From assembly GCF_004362825.1 (NCBI RefSeq), contig NZ_SNXZ01000006.1:124001-188000 (forward strand): a stretch of 64,000 nt of DNA. Reading direction: 5' to 3'. The notes under the pieces are model-generated. The model was not told the origin of the DNA. It made no database searches and saw only the letters and a program-made list of their open reading frames with translations. The position numbers were made by a program, and so were the translations under genes. Below, in pieces: positions 54,505-62,832 of the stretch; positions within the stretch are counted from its first letter, which is position 1, and each line of letters opens with the position of its first letter. This DNA is from Labedaea rhizosphaerae (GTDB lineage: Bacteria > Actinomycetota > Actinomycetes > Mycobacteriales > Pseudonocardiaceae).

Positions 54505-55529
54505 CCGACAAGACCGAGGTGTTGATCAAGGAAACGCTGCACCGGCAGGCCGATCGCGCACCGGACGCCGTGGCGCTGCTGATGCGGATCGAGGCGCGGC
54601 AGGCCCGCAGCCGGCCACGCCGGGCGGTGCTCGTGGGGGCCACTGCCGCCGTGGCGGCGCTGCTGGCCGTCGGGGCGGTGCTGGTCGCGGGACCGGGGGG
54701 TTCCAGCGGCCAGAACCAGTCCGCGGCCGCCCAGCACCACTCGGGGTTCGCGTTCCAACCGCACTGGCTGCCGGCCGGACTCGTGGAGAAGGCGCGGCAG
54801 AGCCGCGGTGCGGAGACTTCCCGGCTGTGGACCACCAGCGAGGGGGTCGTCACCGAAGGCGGCGAAGCCGACTGGCAGTTCGCGACCGGTCACACGATCC
54901 GGCTCTCGACCCAGCCGGGCTCCATGCCGACGGGCAACAACCACACCATCGACATCAACGGCCACCCCGGCAAGGTGACCAGCTTGGCGACGACCGTCTA
55001 CGAGGTCACCTGGGAGCCGGAACCAGGAGTGATCCTGACGGTGCGGGGTGCCGATGGTCAGCCCAATTTCAGCTACACGCCCGAGCACACCCAGTCCCCT
55101 GCCGAGGGCGACAAGGTTCTCGCGGACGTGCTCCGGGTGGCGCGGTCGGTGCAGCCGGACGACCACGACGCGCGGATAGACCCGCAGATCACGTTCGGCA
55201 AGCTGCCGCAGGGCTGGACGCCGCTCGCGGTGGGCGTCAGCGGGGACAACCCCCGCAACAGCGACACCCAGTTGCAAGTGCGGGTGCGGACCGGGAGCTA
55301 CGACTTCATCGCCTTCCTCGATTGGCAGCCCAGCACCTACCGGCCGAAGCCGGACGTGCACGCGAACGACAACATCGGGAAGCTGCCCGACGGGTCCTTC
55401 CTCTTGGTGGGGCTGCACGTCGACGCACCCGGTGAGCCCACACCACCGATGAAGACGATGGTGCAGATGGCGTCACAGGCCATCCAGGAGCACCCGCAGG
55501 CTGACGTGAGCTGGCTCGGTACCCCCTGA
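54501..55529 (+). CDS. Single-pass membrane protein, putative anti-sigma partner, paralogue 1
   Basis: 342 residues. A cytosolic N-terminus (MTDKTEVLIKETLHRQADRAP), one transmembrane helix at about 42-62 (AVLVGATAAVAALLAVGAVL), then an extracytoplasmic domain with the shared motif PHWLPAGLVEKAR and the C-terminal end VSWLGTP. Two further genes in this cluster are paralogues. Coupled to the SigE-type sigma gene by an ATGA overlap, an arrangement typical of membrane anti-sigma factors, but no known anti-sigma domain is recognised. Confidence 0.7.
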   Translation: MTDKTEVLIKETLHRQADRAPDAVALLMRIEARQARSRPRRAVLVGATAAVAALLAVGAVLVAGPGGSSGQNQSAAAQHHSGFAFQPHWLPAGLVEKARQSRGAETSRLWTTSEGVVTEGGEADWQFATGHTIRLSTQPGSMPTGNNHTIDINGHPGKVTSLATTVYEVTWEPEPGVILTVRGADGQPNFSYTPEHTQSPAEGDKVLADVLRVARSVQPDDHDARIDPQITFGKLPQGWTPLAVGVSGDNPRNSDTQLQVRVRTGSYDFIAFLDWQPSTYRPKPDVHANDNIGKLPDGSFLLVGLHVDAPGEPTPPMKTMVQMASQAIQEHPQADVSWLGTP

Positions 55530-55542
55530 GCCGATCTCCCAG

Positions 55543-55576
55543 GAAACCCCGCGCCGCTCGGCGCGGGGTTTCTTTT
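55543..55576 (+). terminator. Intrinsic terminator
   Basis: GAAACCCCGCGCC (55543-55555) pairs with GGCGCGGGGTTTC (55560-55572) around GCTC, followed by TTTT. It ends the first sigma/membrane-protein unit, 14 nt past the stop. Confidence 0.92.
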
Positions 55577-55654
55577 CGCGTGCGCTCAGCAGATCCGTGA
55601 GCGCGTGCGTTCCAAGGGTGAGCAAACCATGCGACCGCCTCGACCCGGAGCGGC

Positions 55655-56623
55655 ATGATGACCTACACCGAGGAGCTGATCGTGGCCGCACTGCGCACCC
55701 AGGCCGAGGGCACCCAGGCCGACCGTCGCCCCGATGCGATGGCGATCCGTGACGTCCTGACCAGACAAGGAAGGCGGATCCGCCGGAACGTGGTGATCGC
55801 GGTCGTGGCCGCTGCCGTGGCCGCGATCACCGTGCCCGTGGTCCTGCACCGTGCGCCCGGTGGCACGGCGGCGCCAGCCGCGCCAGCGGCGCAGGTGGTA
55901 CCCGCCGCGCCGGCCGCGAAGCCCTCGGCACCGGTCACGGAGATGAACCTGGCGCCGCACTGGTTGCCCGCACACGTGGTCGAAGCGGAGCGGACGTCCA
56001 CCAGCCAGTCGTTCACCCGCACGTGGCTCGACGGCGAGGTCGACGACGGCGGGACCCCGGTGGCCATCTCCGGGGTGTCGCTCGCGGTGGGGCCCGGCCA
56101 CCTGCCCGCCAAGGGCAAGTCCTTGACCGTCAACGGCAAGCCGGCCAAGGAGCTGACCGGCGAGAACGACACCCGGGTGGTCTGGGAGCAGTCGCCGGGC
56201 CGGTTGGTGACCGTGTCCGCGTTGCTGGGACCGGACGAGGCGCAGGCGGGCATCGCCGAACGCGTCGCCAGGTCGGTGCGGCAGGGCGACACCGTGCGCT
56301 TCGCACCGCAACTGCGCTTCGACCACCTCCCCGCCGGGTGGACCGCCGCGGGCGCGAAGGTCTTCGGCTCCAGGCACGTCAACCCCCCGAAAACCCGCAT
56401 CTCCGCGAAGACCACCTACCAGGGTCACGAGTTCGTGCTGACCTTCGGGCAGTTGCGCACGGGCAAGCCGGGCCTGGCCCAGGTCGAGCGGGACGGCTAC
56501 GACGTCGCGGTCGCCGGGACCGAACAGACCGGGCACCTGCCGGGATGGCCCGACTTCACCGCACTGCTCGCCGCCGTCCAGGTCGACCAGCACGCCGACG
56601 TGAGCTGGATCGGCACCCGCTGA
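55655..56623 (+). CDS. Single-pass membrane protein, paralogue 2 (without its own sigma factor)
   Basis: 322 residues, paralogous to its neighbours. N-terminus YTEELIVAALRTQAEGTQADRRPDA in the cytosol, transmembrane helix at about 44-64 (NVVIAVVAAAVAAITVPVVL), Ala/Pro-rich linker, then APHWLPAHVVEAERT and the C-terminal VSWIGTR. Unlike the other two copies, no sigma gene precedes it; a terminator separates it from the first unit, and it ends 16 bp before the second sigma gene. It may be the product of a duplication that lost its sigma gene, or the first gene of a three-gene operon. Confidence 0.7.
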   Translation: MMTYTEELIVAALRTQAEGTQADRRPDAMAIRDVLTRQGRRIRRNVVIAVVAAAVAAITVPVVLHRAPGGTAAPAAPAAQVVPAAPAAKPSAPVTEMNLAPHWLPAHVVEAERTSTSQSFTRTWLDGEVDDGGTPVAISGVSLAVGPGHLPAKGKSLTVNGKPAKELTGENDTRVVWEQSPGRLVTVSALLGPDEAQAGIAERVARSVRQGDTVRFAPQLRFDHLPAGWTAAGAKVFGSRHVNPPKTRISAKTTYQGHEFVLTFGQLRTGKPGLAQVERDGYDVAVAGTEQTGHLPGWPDFTALLAAVQVDQHADVSWIGTR

Positions 56624-56639
56624 GGCGAAGGGGAGAGCT

Positions 56640-57137
56640 GTGCGAAGCAGTTTCGACGATTTCGTCGACGAGCGGTTGGACGGTCTGTTGCGCTACGCCA
56701 GCGTGCTCACGTGTGACGCCGAACTCGCCAAGGACGTCGTGCAGGAAGTGCTCCTGCGCGCCCAGCAGAAGTGGCGGCGGATCGGGCCGATGGCCGCGCC
56801 CACGGCGTACGTCAAGCGCATGATCCTCAACGAGTACCTGTCCCTGCGCCGCCGCCGGGCCGCGCACGAGGCCGCCGCGGTGGCCGTGGCCCGCGAGGAA
56901 CTGGTCGACGACCCGTCCGGGTCGTACGACGAGCGCGAGGCGATGCTCGCGCGCATCGCGGCGCTGCCGCCGAAGCAACGGGCCGCGGTGGTGCTCCGCT
57001 ACTACGAGGACCGCACCGACGGCGAGATCGCCGAACTGCTCGGCTGCGGGGCGAGCACGGTCCGCAGCCACCTCGCCCGCGCCATCGCCGCATTGCGCAC
57101 CGACCACGTGACCACGTCGACCGGGGACGGATCATGA
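56640..57137 (+). CDS. SigE family ECF sigma factor, copy 2
   Basis: 165 residues, a paralogue of the sigma factor at 54010. Region 2: GLLRYASVLTCDAELAKDVV and AYVKRMILNEYLSLRRRRA. Region 4: LPPKQRAAVVLRYYEDRTDGE and ASTVRSHLARAIAALR. GAAGGGGAGAG precedes the GTG. Its stop overlaps the next membrane-protein gene (ATGA). Signal unknown. Confidence 0.92.
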   Translation: MRSSFDDFVDERLDGLLRYASVLTCDAELAKDVVQEVLLRAQQKWRRIGPMAAPTAYVKRMILNEYLSLRRRRAAHEAAAVAVAREELVDDPSGSYDEREAMLARIAALPPKQRAAVVLRYYEDRTDGEIAELLGCGASTVRSHLARAIAALRTDHVTTSTGDGS

Positions 57138-58150
57138 CTGACACCGAAGAGCTGATCGTGACCGCCATGCACCTGCAGGCCGACCGTCGCCCGGACGGCG
57201 CCGCCGTGCGGGAAGCGCTGGCCCGGGCCGGCTCGCGCCGGCACGGTCCGCGCACGATCGGGATGGCGCTCGCGGCCGCCGCGGTGGTGGCGATCGCGAT
57301 CACCGTGCCGTTCGTCCTGCGCCACGCGCGGAGCACGACGCCGGCGGCGGCTTCGCCGAACCAGCCGGTCCTGTGGCAGCGGGCCATGGCCTACGAGCCC
57401 GGCTGGCTGCCCGCCGACGTCGTGGAAGCGGAGCGGTCCGCCCAGGCGACGGCGGTCCTGCGGCAGTGGAGCATGCCGGTGGGCTCGCAGTGGCCGGGGC
57501 CGACCGTGACGATCACGGTCCAGCAGACCGACGAACCGCCGCGCCGCACCGACGACACCACGGTGGTCGACGTGAACGGCAAGCCGGCCTACGTCGACTC
57601 GACCGACACCCCGCCGGGGCACCGGACGGACGTGACGTGGCGGCCCGAGCCCCACCTGCAGGTGCGGATCACCGTCGACGGCGGGCAGGACCACCGTGCC
57701 ATCGCGCTGCACGTCGCGCGCGCGCTGCGCACGGACGGCACCAAGCCCTTCCGCGCGGTGGTCGACCCGGGCTGGTGCCCGTACGCCAACCTCGGCGCGA
57801 TCACAAGGGGGCCGTCCGTGGGCGGCCATGCCCCGGAAGGCATGGCGTCGTGCACCACTCGAGAGCAGGAGCCGCTCGCCGAAGTGGACATCTTCGTCGA
57901 CCACGAGCCGGAGCTCACCAGCGGTGCGGCGGTGACCGCGCGCGGCAACCAGGGCCGGTATGCGAAGTCGGCGGACGGGGCCAGGCAGACCTTGTCCGTT
58001 CCGCTGGGCGACGGGCGGTACCTGAGCGTGGTGGCGTCGGGGGGCAACCACCCCGGCGTCCGGCCGCTGACCAGGGACGAGGTGATCAAGATCGCCGACA
58101 CCGCGGTCGTGCACGACGCGGCCTACGTGAACTGGATCGGCACCCGCTAG
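57134..58150 (+). CDS. Single-pass membrane protein, putative anti-sigma partner, paralogue 3
   Basis: 338 residues with the same plan: cytosolic MTDTEELIVTAMHLQADRRPDG, transmembrane helix at about 44-63 (IGMALAAAAVVAIAITVPFVL), extracytoplasmic EPGWLPADVVEAERS, and the terminal VNWIGTR. The N-terminus is very close to paralogue 2 (TEELIVxAxxxQADRRPD). Two Cys (GWCPYANLG, MASCTT) could pair outside the cell. Coupled to the sigma gene by ATGA. Confidence 0.7.
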   Translation: MTDTEELIVTAMHLQADRRPDGAAVREALARAGSRRHGPRTIGMALAAAAVVAIAITVPFVLRHARSTTPAAASPNQPVLWQRAMAYEPGWLPADVVEAERSAQATAVLRQWSMPVGSQWPGPTVTITVQQTDEPPRRTDDTTVVDVNGKPAYVDSTDTPPGHRTDVTWRPEPHLQVRITVDGGQDHRAIALHVARALRTDGTKPFRAVVDPGWCPYANLGAITRGPSVGGHAPEGMASCTTREQEPLAEVDIFVDHEPELTSGAAVTARGNQGRYAKSADGARQTLSVPLGDGRYLSVVASGGNHPGVRPLTRDEVIKIADTAVVHDAAYVNWIGTR

Positions 58151-58180
58151 AACCACTGTCTGGGATTCCAGACACATCCC

Positions 58181-58217
58181 ACCCCGTCCCGGGTCGTGCG
58201 AACGCCCGGGGCGGGGT
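58181..58217. terminator. Hairpin terminator after the sigma cluster
   Basis: ACCCCGTCCCGGG (58181-58193) pairs with CCCGGGGCGGGGT (58205-58217) with one wobble pair and an 11-nt loop. It separates paralogue 3 from hutH, whose start lies 12 nt further on, so it could also act as an attenuator for hutH. Confidence 0.7.
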
Positions 58218-58228
58218 TTGCTGTGCGC

Positions 58229-59743
58229 ATGCAGGAACGGGTACCGATCGGCGGCACGCCGCTGACTCCTCCCCAGGTGGTCGCCGTGGCGCGCGACGGT
58301 GCGCCGGTCGAGCCGACCGAGCAGGCGCTGGCCGCGGTCGCGAAGGCACGCGCCCACATCGACGAGCTGGCCAACGCGGCGGAGCCGACCTACGGCATCT
58401 CGACCGGGTTCGGTGCACTCGCCGTGAAGCACATCCCGCCGGACAAGCGCGCGCAGCTGCAGCGTTCGCTGATCCGTTCGCACGCGGCCGGCACCGGGGC
58501 CCCGGTCGAGCCGGAGGTGGTGCGGGCGCTGATGCTGCTGCGCCTGCAGACGTTGCTCACCGGGCACACCGGCGTTCGCCAGTCCACTGTGGAGGCGATG
58601 GTGGCCGTGCTGAACGCGGGCATCGTGCCGGTGGTGCACGAGTTCGGCTCGCTCGGCTGCTCCGGTGATCTCGCGCCGCTGTCCGCGTGCGCGCTCACGC
58701 TGATGGGCGAGGGCGAGGTCCTCGACCGCGACGGCACCTTGCGTCCGGCGGCCGATGCGTTGCGCGACAGCGGGATCACGCCCGTGCAGCTGGCCGAGAA
58801 GGAGGGCCTCGCGCTGATCAACGGCACCGACGGCATGCTCGGCATGCTGGTGCTCGCGATGCGCGACCTGCATGCGTTGCTCGACGTCGCCGACCTGACC
58901 GCGGCCATGAGCGTCGAGGCGCTGCTGGGCACCGACCGGGTGTTCATCCCCGAGCTGCACGCACTGCGCCCGCACCCCGGCCAGGCGCTCTCGGCGGCGC
59001 GGATGCTGCGCCTGCTCGAAGGTTCGCCGATCGTGGCGAGCCACAGCGGCCCCGAGGACACGCGCGTGCAGGACGCCTACTCGTTGCGCTGCGCCCCGCA
59101 GGTGCACGGCGCGGCCCGCGACACGCTCGCGCACGCCGAACTGGTCGCCGAGCGCGAGCTGGCCGCGGCCATCGACAACCCGGTGGTGCTCGACGACGGC
59201 CGGGTGGCGTCCAACGGCAACTTCCACGGCGCGCCGATCGCCTACGTGCTGGACTTCCTGGCCATCCCGGTCGCGGACGTGGCCAGCATGGCCGAGCGGC
59301 GCACCGACCGGATGCTCGACGTGGCCCGCTCGCACGGCCTGCCGCCGTTCCTGGCCGACGACCCCGGCGTGGACTCCGGTCACATGATCGCCCAGTACAC
59401 CCAGGCCGCGATCGTCTCCGAGCTCAAGCGGCTCGCGGTGCCGGCGTCGGTCGACTCGATCCCGAGCTCGGCCATGCAGGAGGACCACGTCTCGATGGGC
59501 TGGTCGGCGGCGCGCAAGCTGCGCAAGGCCGTCGACGGCCTGACCTCCGTGCTGGCCATCGAACTGCTGACCGCGGCGCGCGCGCTCGACCTGCGTGCGC
59601 CCCTGACGCCGGGCAAGGCCACCGGCACGGCGCTCGCGTTGCTGCGTGAGCGGGTGCCGGGCGTCGGCCCCGACCGCCACCTCGCCCCCGAGATCGCCGC
59701 CGCCGAGGACCTCATCCGGTCCGGCGCGCTGGCCGCACTGTGA
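58229..59743 (+). CDS. hutH: Histidine ammonia-lyase
   Basis: Deaminates histidine to urocanate, first step of histidine degradation. The MIO-forming triad is Cys144-Ser145-Gly146 ([13 protein letters not shown]) rather than the textbook Ala-Ser-Gly; I recall the Cys form in other actinobacterial HutH. Other motifs: [11 protein letters not shown] with the catalytic Tyr, [31 protein letters not shown] and [12 protein letters not shown]. 504 residues. ATG 58229 chosen; its upstream sequence is weak in ribosome-binding signal. Followed by hutU after 10 bp. Confidence 0.96.
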   Translation: MQERVPIGGTPLTPPQVVAVARDGAPVEPTEQALAAVAKARAHIDELANAAEPTYGISTGFGALAVKHIPPDKRAQLQRSLIRSHAAGTGAPVEPEVVRALMLLRLQTLLTGHTGVRQSTVEAMVAVLNAGIVPVVHEFGSLGCSGDLAPLSACALTLMGEGEVLDRDGTLRPAADALRDSGITPVQLAEKEGLALINGTDGMLGMLVLAMRDLHALLDVADLTAAMSVEALLGTDRVFIPELHALRPHPGQALSAARMLRLLEGSPIVASHSGPEDTRVQDAYSLRCAPQVHGAARDTLAHAELVAERELAAAIDNPVVLDDGRVASNGNFHGAPIAYVLDFLAIPVADVASMAERRTDRMLDVARSHGLPPFLADDPGVDSGHMIAQYTQAAIVSELKRLAVPASVDSIPSSAMQEDHVSMGWSAARKLRKAVDGLTSVLAIELLTAARALDLRAPLTPGKATGTALALLRERVPGVGPDRHLAPEIAAAEDLIRSGALAAL

Positions 59744-59753
59744 GGAGATCTTG

Positions 59754-61415
59754 ATGACCACCCCCGGACCTCGTCCCGTCCGCGCCGCGCGCGGCACCAA
59801 GCTGACCGCGCGCAACTGGCAGACCGAGGGCGCGCTGCGGATGTTCCACAACAACCTCGACCCCGAGGTGGCCGAGCGCCCCGACGACCTGGTCGTCTAC
59901 GGCGGCACCGGCAAGGCCGCGCGCAACTGGGCCAGCTTCGAGGCGATCACCCGCGAGCTGACCACCCTGCCCGAGGACGAGACGCTGCTCGTGCAGTCGG
60001 GCAAGCCGGTCGGCGTGCTGCGCACCCACGAGTGGGCGCCGCGGGTGCTGATCGCGAACTCGAACCTGGTCGGCGACTGGGCGACGTGGCCGGAGTTCCG
60101 GCGCCTGGAGCAGCTGGGCCTGACCATGTACGGGCAGATGACCGCGGGTTCGTGGATCTACATCGGCACGCAGGGCATCCTGCAGGGCACCTACGAGACG
60201 TTCGCGGCCGTGGCGAACAAGCGCTTCGGCGGCACGCTGCGCGGGACGCTGACCGTGACCGCCGGGCTCGGCGGCATGGGTGGTGCGCAACCGCTTGCGG
60301 TCACGATGAACGAGGGCGTCGTGCTGTGCATCGAGGTGGACCCGGCGCGTGCGCACCGGCGGGTGGAGACGCGGTACCTCGACGAGGTGGCCGACGACCT
60401 GGACGACGCGATCCGCCGGGTCGAGACCGCCAAGAAGGAGCGCCGTCCGCTGTCCGTGGCGGTGATCGGCAACGCCGCCGAGGTGCTGCCGGAGTTGTTG
60501 CGCCGCAACGTGGACATCGACATCGTCACCGACCAGACCTCGGCGCACGACCCGCTGATGTACCTGCCGCGCGGGGTCGAGCTGGACGACTGGCACGACT
60601 ACGCGGCCAAGAAGCCCGACGAGTTCACCGACCGCTCCCGCGACTCGATGGCCGAGCACGTGGACGCGATGGTCGGCTTCATGGACCGCGGTGCCGAGGT
60701 GTTCGACTACGGCAACTCGATCCGCGGCGAGGCCAAGCTCGGCGGCAGCGAGCGCGCGTTCGACTTCCCCGGCTTCGTGCCCGCCTACATCCGGCCGCTG
60801 TTCTGCGAGGGCAAGGGCCCGTTCCGCTGGGCCGCGCTCTCCGGTGACCCGAAGGACATCGAGGCGACCGACCGGGCCATCCTGGAGTTGTTCCCGGAGA
60901 ACGAATCCCTGGCCCGCTGGATCAAGATGGCGGGCGAACGCGTTGCGTTCCAAGGGCTTCCGGCGCGCATCTGCTGGCTGGGCTACGGCGAGCGGCACCT
61001 GGCCGGCGTGCGGTTCAACGAGATGGTCGCGTCGGGCGAGCTGTCGGCGCCGGTGGTGATCGGCCGCGACCACCTGGACTGCGGCTCGGTCGCGTCGCCG
61101 TACCGGGAGACGGAGTCGATGGCCGACGGTTCGGACGCGATCGCGGACTGGCCGCTGCTGAACGCGCTGGTCAACACCGCGTCGGGGGCGAGCTGGGTGT
61201 CCATCCACCACGGCGGTGGCGTCGGCATCGGGCGCTCGATCCACGCGGGTCAGGTCACGGTCGCGGACGGGACCGAGCTGGCGGGCCAGAAGATCGAACG
61301 CGTGCTGACCAACGACCCGGCCATGGGCGTGATCCGGCACGTGGACGCCGGCTACGAGCGGGCGGACGAGGTGGCCCGGGACCGCGCGGTCGCGATCCCC
61401 ATGGAACGCGCGTGA
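59754..61415 (+). CDS. hutU: Urocanate hydratase
   Basis: Converts urocanate to 4-imidazolone-5-propionate with tightly bound NAD+. Motifs: [22 protein letters not shown] in two parts, [49 protein letters not shown], and the catalytic Cys region [14 protein letters not shown]. 553 residues, standard. GAGGAG 7 nt before the ATG. Co-transcribed with hutH. Confidence 0.96.
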   Translation: MTTPGPRPVRAARGTKLTARNWQTEGALRMFHNNLDPEVAERPDDLVVYGGTGKAARNWASFEAITRELTTLPEDETLLVQSGKPVGVLRTHEWAPRVLIANSNLVGDWATWPEFRRLEQLGLTMYGQMTAGSWIYIGTQGILQGTYETFAAVANKRFGGTLRGTLTVTAGLGGMGGAQPLAVTMNEGVVLCIEVDPARAHRRVETRYLDEVADDLDDAIRRVETAKKERRPLSVAVIGNAAEVLPELLRRNVDIDIVTDQTSAHDPLMYLPRGVELDDWHDYAAKKPDEFTDRSRDSMAEHVDAMVGFMDRGAEVFDYGNSIRGEAKLGGSERAFDFPGFVPAYIRPLFCEGKGPFRWAALSGDPKDIEATDRAILELFPENESLARWIKMAGERVAFQGLPARICWLGYGERHLAGVRFNEMVASGELSAPVVIGRDHLDCGSVASPYRETESMADGSDAIADWPLLNALVNTASGASWVSIHHGGGVGIGRSIHAGQVTVADGTELAGQKIERVLTNDPAMGVIRHVDAGYERADEVARDRAVAIPMERA

Positions 61416-61453
61416 CTTCCCCTTGACACCAACGCATTCCGCTCCTATGGCAG

Positions 61454-61556
61454 CCCCCACCCTCCCGGGGGGCGCCCCTGTGTCCAGTCTATCGGGGTCA
61501 GCGGGGCTGTGGGGCGCTCGAAGCGGATCTGTGGACAACCGGGTGCCTGTGGACAA
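61454..61556 (+). repeat. Interspersed intergenic repeat, copy D, with two perfect DnaA boxes
   Basis: The best-preserved copy of the family. CCCCACCCTCCCGGGGGGCG... at 61455 onward, CCAGTCTATCGGGGTCA (61484-61500), and on the minus strand two perfect TTGTCCACA boxes (61538-61530 and 61556-61548), 18 bp start to start. It lies inside the hut cluster, between hutU and the M20 hydrolase gene. Confidence 0.85.
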
Positions 61557-61578
61557 CTGCTTGACAGGAGGGTGACGC

Positions 61579-62832
61579 GTGAGCGAGCCATCAAGCGCGG
61601 CGAGCCGGGGCCCCCGCGAGCTCGCGGCTGTGGGCTTCGCCAACAGCGGACTGGACGAGATCGCGGGCGTCGGCGCCGATCCCAAGCGCGGCGGCTATTC
61701 GCGGCACGGGTTCGACCGCGTCGAGCTGGAGCTGCGCGAGTGGTTCACCGAGCAGGCGCGCCGCCGCGGCCTCGACGTCCGCACCGACCGCAACGGCAAC
61801 CTCTGGGCTTGGTGGGGCACCCCCGGCAAGGGCGCGATCGTCACCGGGAGCCACCTCGACTCGGTGCCCGGCGGCGGCGCGTTCGACGGGCCGCTCGGTG
61901 TGACCAGCGCGCTCGCCGCGGTCGACTTGTTGCGGGACAAGGGTTTCCAACCGGTCAAGCCGCTGGCCGTGCTGGTGTTCGCCGAGGAGGAAGGCGGCCG
62001 GTTCGGGGTGCCGTGCCTCGGGTCGCGGTTGCTGGCGGGCACCATCGAGGCCGACAAAGCGCGCGCGCTCACCGACCTTGACGGCACCACGCTCGGTGAT
62101 GCCGTGCGGGCCGCCGGGCTCGACCCCGCACGGCTCGGTCGCGACGACGAAGCACTCGCCACCATCGGCACGTTCGTCGAACTGCACGTCGAGCAGGGCC
62201 GCGGGCTCATCGACCTCGGCGCGCCGGTCGCGGTGGCGGAGTCGATCCTCGCGCACGGCCGCTGGCGCCTGCGGTTCACCGGCGAGGGCAACCACGCCGG
62301 CGCCACGCTGATGGGCGACCGCCGCGACCCCATGCTGCCCGCCGCGCAGACCGTCGTCGCCGTGCGCCAGGCGGCGAAGGCCGTCCCCCAGGCCCGCGCG
62401 ACGGTGGGCCGGGTGCTCCCGGTGCCCGGCGGCACCAACGTCATCGCGTCCACAGTGGACATGTGGTTGGACGCGCGCTCGCCCGACGACGCCGGAACAC
62501 GCGCGGTGGTCGCCGAAATCGCTGCCGCCGCGCGCGAGGCAGCCGCCGCCGAGGGATGCGCGGTCGAGATCACCGAGGAGTCCTACGGCGACACCGTCGT
62601 GTTCGACACCGCGCTGCGCGACCGCCTCGCGGGCTGGCTCGGCGGCGTGCCCGCGCTGCCCACCGGCGCCGGGCACGACGCGGGCGTGCTCGCCGCCCGG
62701 GTGCCGACCGCGATGCTCTTCGTCCGCAACCCGACCGGGATCAGCCACGCCCCGGCCGAGCACGCCGAGCGCGACGACTGCGCGGCCGGGGCGGTCGCGC
62801 TGGCCGAGGTCCTGGAACGGCTGGCCGGATGA
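61579..62832 (+). CDS. M20 family amidohydrolase (allantoate amidohydrolase type) of the hut cluster
   Basis: Zinc amidohydrolase of 417 residues. Metal and active-site motifs: TGSHLDSVPGGGAFDGPLGV, FAEEEGGRFGVPCLGSRLLAG, ELHVEQGRGLIDLG, the lid His in GEGNHAGATLMGDRRD, and AGHDAGVLA. Sequence resembles allantoate or N-carbamoyl-amino-acid hydrolases, but its place between hutU and hutF, as in Streptomyces, points to the last step of histidine breakdown: formylglutamate (or a related N-acyl glutamate) to glutamate. AGGAGGG lies 6 nt before the GTG. Repeat copy D is upstream. Confidence 0.85.
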   Translation: MSEPSSAASRGPRELAAVGFANSGLDEIAGVGADPKRGGYSRHGFDRVELELREWFTEQARRRGLDVRTDRNGNLWAWWGTPGKGAIVTGSHLDSVPGGGAFDGPLGVTSALAAVDLLRDKGFQPVKPLAVLVFAEEEGGRFGVPCLGSRLLAGTIEADKARALTDLDGTTLGDAVRAAGLDPARLGRDDEALATIGTFVELHVEQGRGLIDLGAPVAVAESILAHGRWRLRFTGEGNHAGATLMGDRRDPMLPAAQTVVAVRQAAKAVPQARATVGRVLPVPGGTNVIASTVDMWLDARSPDDAGTRAVVAEIAAAAREAAAAEGCAVEITEESYGDTVVFDTALRDRLAGWLGGVPALPTGAGHDAGVLAARVPTAMLFVRNPTGISHAPAEHAERDDCAAGAVALAEVLERLAG

